Positions 58,918-64,000 of a stretch of DNA of 64,000 nucleotides are shown here, piece by piece. The notes beneath the pieces are model-generated. The model worked only from the letters and a program-made list of their open reading frames with translations. It did not search any database and had not been told where the DNA came from. The position numbers were made by a program, and so were the translations under genes. Origin of the DNA: Brachionus plicatilis (lineage: Eukaryota > Rotifera > Eurotatoria > Ploima > Brachionidae); the NCBI GenBank assembly GCA_010279815.1, contig QEOQ01000092.1:801801-865800 (forward strand), in the 5' to 3' direction. How positions within the stretch are numbered: position 1 is the stretch's first letter; the number at the start of each line of letters is the position of its first letter.

Positions 58918-61147
58918 CTAAAAAAAAGGTATTTGAAAAATGCAGACCATGTCCATGTGTCATGACTATTTTTGATTTTAATTAAAAAAAAATTCAATTT
59001 ATTTTTTAATCTCAATTGTGTTAAATGGTTAGAGATACAAATTGGTACAAATTTAATTATTGGAAAATATGCCTCGATGGAATTTCTACTTCTTCACATA
59101 ATTATTCAAGAGCGTTGTTTAAACAAAAGTTTTTATTTAATTAAAGGTATGTTGTAGGTTACTTAAAAGCCTATTTTGTTTTAGGACTAAAAATATTCAA
59201 TTATTTCCCCAAGCATGTTTAAAAAAAAATTTTTTTTAAAATGTACAAATTTTTTATTTATTAAGGGCTTTTTTAAGCATCTTTGTTTTAATTCAGTTTT
59301 TAAATTGAATCAAATTTTATTTTGTGTGGCTTTTAAACTTTTCAACAAAAAAAAACACTAACGGGTGATGCATAAGTAAATGGATAAAAGTTTAGTTAAC
59401 TTGCCCGATTAGGTGATCCTCTTTATATATATTTATAAACTACTAAACATTAGCTATTAAATTACAAATAAAAAAATTTTTAATGGGACTTTGAAAATGC
59501 ACTGAAAATTTGCGATGGTTGAGATATATTTTATTTCAGAAACATTTGGAGAAATTTTTGCAATGACGCTCTATTGAAATTGAATAAAGTGATTCAAAAA
59601 AAAATTATTTAAAAGAAAAAAAATTCTTTTAAAAACATTGTTTTTTACTAATTCTAAATAAAATTTTTTTGATCTTTTGACTCTTTAAAAAGGCAATAAT
59701 TAAACTAACTAAAAAATTTTTTTTAATATTTAAGTTGGTTTGATTTAATTCTTTACTCGTTACTATAAAGAAGCACATTTTTTTAATTAAAGTACAATTT
59801 AATGAATTTGCTATATTTTTCTTATTAAATGTATTTCAATTAAAATTTACCTAAAAATTTAAAAATTTAATTGCTAAAATATGATCTATGAAATTTAAGT
59901 AACGATTAAAGGAATATTGAGCATTAAATCGAACCAATGTCAAATTAATAAGAGGATTAAAAATCATCTAGATATTTAAACTCGAGATTTTTTAAAAGCA
60001 ATGTGACCAAGAGATCAAAATTGAAGTTTTTCAAATTTTAGCCATCAATTTCTTAAAAAAATAAAATGTTTCTTAAAAAATCATCTAAAACTAAATAATC
60101 TATGTATTAAAAAACTCTTTATTTAATTTTAATAGAGCTTCATTGCACAAGTTTCTCAAAAATACAATAGACATTCCATTTTTATTAAAAAATAATTTAT
60201 AAAATTTTTATTAAAAAATANNNNNNNNNNNNNNNNNNNNNNNNNNNNNNNNNNNNNNNNNNNNNNNNNNNNNNNNNNNNNNNNNNNNNNNNNNNNNNNN
60301 NNNNNNNNNNNNNNNNNNNNNNNNNNNNNNNNNNNNNNNNNNNNNNNNNNNNNNNNNNNNNNNNNNNNNNNNNNNNNNNNNNNNNNNNNNNNNNNNNNNN
60401 NNNNNNNNNNNNNNNNNNNNNTTTTAAAAAGAAAATAAAAGTAAAAAAATTAATCATTTTCATCATCATCATCGGTTTCGGTATCCACTAAAAATTATTT
60501 TTAAATTCAAATTTATTTTAAGCTCATGGACTTGTATTTAATTCTTTTTTTAATACCTCATGAGCTTATATTTAATTTATGATAAATTAAGTACAATGTA
60601 TTTATTTAAAGCCCTGGGCCTATATATATTTTAGGGGGGTGGGCCTATATCGTCGAAAAGTAGGGTGCTTATAGGCTAATACTAATTTTTAGCCCTGGGC
60701 TAGTTTGTCAGGTTTTACGGTATGACAAAAAGTTTTTTTAATTTTTTTAAAAGGGATTCCATTCGTAATTGAAAAAAAAGGAGACTGATCTAACCATTAA
60801 GCTAATTATTTAAAATACACCATTAAAAACATTTGATTGAACTTTTTATTTTTTTTTACACATTTTTACCAAAATTTTCCAAATTTTACTATTTCAAAAT
60901 TCTTTTTTATGTACATTTAATTATAAATAAATTTAAAAATAAATTTTTAAAATTTCGTTAATTTTTTGTTCTCGATTTTTGTTAATTTATTAAATTTACT
61001 GAAAAAAGTTAAAAATTGCATAAAAAATCGCATTTCCACAATCTCCACAATTTGTGGATAAATATCTTATTTTTTAACACACAATTTACTGAAATCAACT
61101 TATTTTTTATTTTTTACTAAAAGTTTTTTAGTAATCTAATTTGTTAC
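58918..61147 (-). other. AT-rich intron with a gap
   Basis: No exon is supported. Near 60.63-60.72 kb a GC-richer patch with AGCCCTGGGC repeats looks like a decayed inverted repeat. A 201-bp N gap is inside. Confidence 0.5.
60221..60421. other. Assembly gap (201 N)
   Basis: A run of N within a kinesin intron, flanked by A/T-rich sequence. Confidence 0.95.
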
Positions 61148-61174
61148 CTTTCTTACAGAGCCGTGAATTTCGTC
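61148..61174 (-). CDS. 27-nt microexon in the kinesin neck linker
   Basis: The acceptor TTTTGCTTTTCAG and donor AGAAAG|GTAACA enclose DEIHGSVRK, phase 0 on both sides. A second donor, TCT|GTAAGA, nine bases earlier would give DEIHGS. Skipping it joins ...KINE directly to DPKT..., which recreates the canonical N-E-D-P neck linker. Inclusion would lengthen the linker by nine (or six) residues. Confidence 0.6.
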
Positions 61175-62712
61175 CTGAAAAGCAAAAAGGAAAGTAAGAT
61201 ACTTACTAGAGTACATAATAATAAAAGAAGAACTTTGAAAGAATTTAGCAAGCTTAATGTTATTTTCTTTTAAATCCTTGAAATTATTGATCAACAAAAT
61301 TAATTTTCCATTTAATTATAAGACAAGTTGTTTAAAAAAAAAGTCAGAAGTCAAGTAAAATTTATCAAATTTTTATTTTAATAATCAGCTTGATACATTT
61401 TTTGACAATGAGAGCAGAATCAGTAGAATAAGTGAAAAATTATGAGCATTGGAATAAATTTGTTGATTAAAATTTAATATTCTTATATAAAAAACATTTA
61501 AGGAATTTTTTATATTTTAATATGTAAAAAAAGATTTTTTTTTCATATTTTGAGCTCTTTTAAATTAAACTTTTGAATGCATAACACTTAAATCCTCTGT
61601 AATTTTGATAAAAATTCTTATTTAACCTTTCTATTTTTAAAAAACTAATTATTCTAAAATTTTAATATAACCAAAAACGGAAGTATTTTAATATTTAATA
61701 AAATTTGTCAATAATAATGCTCGTTGAGATTAGGCAAAATTTTTTATAATATTTTTAATTAACTTTAATTTTAATTTATCAAAAAATGAAGAATTTGTGT
61801 TCAATTTGCATATGAAACTAATTATAAAAAAAAATTAACATTTAAATCCGCAAAAAATATTTGTCCCATTTTCCTTTTTACAAAAAAGAGGATTAAGGTA
61901 GAACGAAACATTTAATAATAAAATAGCAAAAATAAAGAAAATAAAACATGTAGAAAAATATTGATTCAATTGATGAGAAAAAAAGCATATAACTAATCTT
62001 ATAAAAAGATAAAAAATATTTACTCAAAATCCAATTTTTTTTAATATATTTAGTCTAAATAAATATATAATTAATATAAAATAAAAGTTAAAAAGCAAAA
62101 TTCAAATATTTTGCGCAAATAGACGAATTAAATTTTTCACGTAAATTTAAAGTTATTTTAACACATTTTTATCATTTTTAATATCATTATTTAAAACTTA
62201 TAAATTTTTCAAACTTGTGGGTTTTAACTATTTCTTTAAACCATTATCAAATTAGATTCAGTCTAAATTTTGTCTCATTTTACAAGCTAAAATTTCTAAA
62301 ATTTATCATATGCTTTTTTCTATTTTCTAAATGTTTTTCCTCTCTTTTAATGTTTTTTTTCCCTCACCCAAAAAAGAGCTGTCCGATTTATCAAAAAAAT
62401 TTCAAAGAGCAAAATAATAAAAAAATGCTTAAAAAAATCTGATTTAATTTTTGAATCTAAATTAAAGCAAATATGCTTCCTATGTTGACTTCAAATATTG
62501 GCTTTGAAAATACGAAAAGGCTAAAAGCAGAAAATATTTAAATAAGGAATACATTTAATTTAGCATCAATTTTTGCTTGATAATAGATTTAGTCAACTTT
62601 TTTAATTTCTAAAATTACCTAGAGACAACAAAATATTTTTTTCCATAAATTCGGATAATTTTTAGATCAAAATAAGTCATGACAATTAAATTTGAATAAA
62701 ATTAGAAGTTAC
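61175..62712 (-). other. AT-rich intron
   Basis: Nothing but A/T-rich intron sequence is recognised. Confidence 0.5.
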
Positions 62713-62810
62713 CTCATTTATTTTAAGTTTATTAACAATTTTTTTAGCCCTTTGTGCAAATAGTAACGTGTTTAATGTTTCATGATAACAACAACTAGCT
62801 GGGCTTATAT
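62713..62810 (-). CDS. Kinesin motor exon: end of the motor domain
   Basis: It encodes ISPASCCYHETLNTLLFAQR, then AKKIVNKLKINE. The H/Y-E-T-L-x-T-L-x-F/Y-A-x-R-A-K block ends every kinesin motor. The R-A-K-x-I-V/I-N-K wording is that of KIF16-type members. A 51-nt intron lies upstream. The donor is GAG|GTAACT. Confidence 0.92.
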
Positions 62811-62861
62811 CTAAAATAAACAAAGATATAATTCTTAATCGAGGCACTTAAAAGCACTTAC

Positions 62862-63133
62862 TAGCAATCATGTGAGTTTTAGCATTGCCTCCAAGGCTGT
62901 CTTTCAACAAATAGGTGAGCAAAGAATCCCGATAAGGCACAAAACTTGACTTTGATTCAGCTTGACCCTCCTTGTTTAGGCTCAAATCCGAGTGAGATAA
63001 AAAATTGCTCGATTTCCGATTACTTTCGGCCAAAATCGAAATCACATTACCCAGGCTCACTAGTGACTTGTTGATGTTCGAGCCCTCCTTGAGTTGTTTT
63101 TTGTTATAGACCAAGTCATTGGATGCACGTTCA
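62862..63133 (-). CDS. Kinesin motor exon: switch II helix, alpha4 and L12 region
   Basis: It encodes [17 protein letters not shown], then [19 protein letters not shown], then a 25-residue insert, then [18 protein letters not shown] and NAKTHMIA. These are the microtubule-binding core and the L12 region of a kinesin-3 motor. The insert between ILAE and FVPYRD is Ser- and Glu-rich ([20 protein letters not shown]) where kinesin-3 members carry the Lys-rich K-loop. Here it has only two or three lysines. Flanking introns are 46 and 51 nt. Confidence 0.95.
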
Positions 63134-63179
63134 CTTGATAAAAATTTAGTCTAGATCATAGATGGATAGATACAAATAC

Positions 63180-63247
63180 CTTCCAGCCAAATCAACCAAG
63201 TTCAGCTTGCTGATTATCTCAATTGGCATCTCGCTTTCCACTTTAGC
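63180..63247 (-). CDS. Kinesin motor exon: switch II
   Basis: It encodes AKVESEMPIEIISKLNLV, then DLAG. N-L-V-D-L-A-G-S-E is switch II, which senses ATP hydrolysis. The Ser codon is split over the next junction. The donor is GGAAG|GTATTT. Confidence 0.95.
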
Positions 63248-63304
63248 CTTTTTTTAAATAAAATAAAATTAAAAAAAAAAAATTAAATGCTTTATTGAGT
63301 TTAC

Positions 63305-63377
63305 TTGTATAAATGTAATTGTAAATATGGCATGGGAACGACTGCTCTTGTCGTGGACATGCGTCGAGGCCGTCGAT
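63305..63377 (-). CDS. Kinesin motor exon: switch I
   Basis: It encodes STASTHVHDKSSRSHAI, then FTITFIQ. x-x-S-S-R-S-H is switch I; the usual first Asn is His here (HDKSSRSH). The acceptor is AAATGTAAAG. The codon split upstream needs two bases from an exon beyond the visible ones. The P-loop half of the motor lies past position 64000. Confidence 0.92.
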
Positions 63378-64000
63378 CTTTACATTTAAAAATAAATTTG
63401 AAAAAAATTTAAACCCCTGGCAAAAATGCTTGAGCTCAATGATTATAAAGGATAAAAGGTAATTTATTTTATCTTTTCTCTAATTAAGACATTTTTATTT
63501 TAGACTTGTAAATATTACTAATAATTTGAAAAAAAAATATTTTTAAGACACTATTATTTTCAAAATAAAATATTCAATTGAAAAAGTATTTTTTAATTTT
63601 CAAATCTTTTAGGACAAATAAAAAATATTGTGTTTTATTTAATGCCCTTTAACAACCTGAAGGAAATTAAATGCTTTTCATATCGTTTATCTTAATTTAT
63701 ATCTATGTGATTTTGGTTATTTTTTACTAATTTTTTAATATTTTATTTTATTTAAAATTTTTAAAATAAACTATTATAAAAAAAAAAGATAATTCTAATT
63801 TAAAAAAAAAATCGGTTTTTGTATAGACAGTTAGAAAATACAATTCAATAATAAAAACTAAAAATGTGACTTAAAAAAAAAAAATTAAAAAAAAGTTAAA
63901 TAAAGTCTGAAATGTTGGGTTAAATAAATTTTTTAGCCCAGCTACTAACAGAACATTTAATTTGATGCAATTCTCGAAGCATTATCTAGCTTAACTTTAA
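63378..64000 (-). other. Intron at the right edge
   Basis: AT-rich, no exon seen. The upstream motor exons (P-loop) must be outside the window. Confidence 0.5.

Noticed and set aside
60197..60510. Short acidic minus-strand ORF next to the second gap (DTETDDDDEND)
   Set aside because: It has an acceptor-like AG but no donor before the gap and a stop after a dozen codons. It could be a tiny alternative end, but there is no support.
1..64000. tRNA, rRNA and CRISPR features
   Set aside because: I looked for tRNA B-box sequence, rRNA-like conserved stretches and regularly spaced short repeats. None was found apart from the transposon and coding repeats listed.

Overview
This is eukaryotic, almost certainly metazoan, DNA. 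It has spliceosomal introns with GT-AG and a few GC-AG boundaries, a kinesin-3 motor with its FHA domain, and an SHB-type adapter exon. Non-coding DNA is very AT-rich with long A/T runs, while the coding exons are distinctly GC-richer. Introns are either tiny (46 to 85 nt) or several kb long. A small invertebrate such as a rotifer-like spiralian would fit, but the species cannot be fixed from sequence alone. Two runs of N (47781-48712 and 60221-60421) are assembly gaps.

Layout. (1) 1-4.5 kb: a decayed non-LTR retrotransposon followed by small inverted-repeat DNA transposons, one of them nested inside another. (2) 4878-5778, minus strand: first coding exon of an adapter with three Y-x-x-P-W-D/E motifs and a proline-rich stretch, SHB/SHE-like; its SH2 exon would lie left of the window. 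(3) 5.8-16.5 kb: AT-rich intergenic DNA with one clean 9-bp-TSD MITE and one decayed coding-like island. (4) 16.6-63.4 kb, minus strand: one very long gene, or possibly two adjacent ones, reconstructed here exon by exon. It starts beyond the right edge. In the window are the second half of a KIF16/STARD9-type kinesin motor (switch I, switch II, the alpha4 region), a 27-nt microexon in the neck linker, the neck coil, the FHA domain, Cys-rich and acidic tail exons, a 7.4-kb exon encoding about 2461 residues with an array of roughly 75-residue repeats, and a terminal exon followed by a poly(A) signal. Codon phase agrees at every junction I could define except across the gap near 48 kb, where the chain is unproven. 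(5) The last intron (17.3-23.6 kb) is packed with transposon relics: a Helitron-type helicase, a pogo-like MITE, a long-TIR TA-insertion MITE, an unassigned MITE and a LINE. (6) A single-exon gene on the plus strand (57243-58490) is nested in a kinesin intron and has a perfect RFX X-box palindrome 22 nt before its ATG, which suggests a ciliary gene.

How the genes may work together: the kinesin is predicted to be a plus-end motor with an unusually large, mostly disordered tail. The adapter is predicted to work in tyrosine-kinase signalling. The nested gene is predicted to be part of the ciliary programme. Most interesting are three splice-level features: the neck-linker microexon; a 53-nt cassette exon that would switch the terminal exon into a second reading frame that is also open; and a possible alternative first exon at 37.65 kb that would give a motor-less tail protein.
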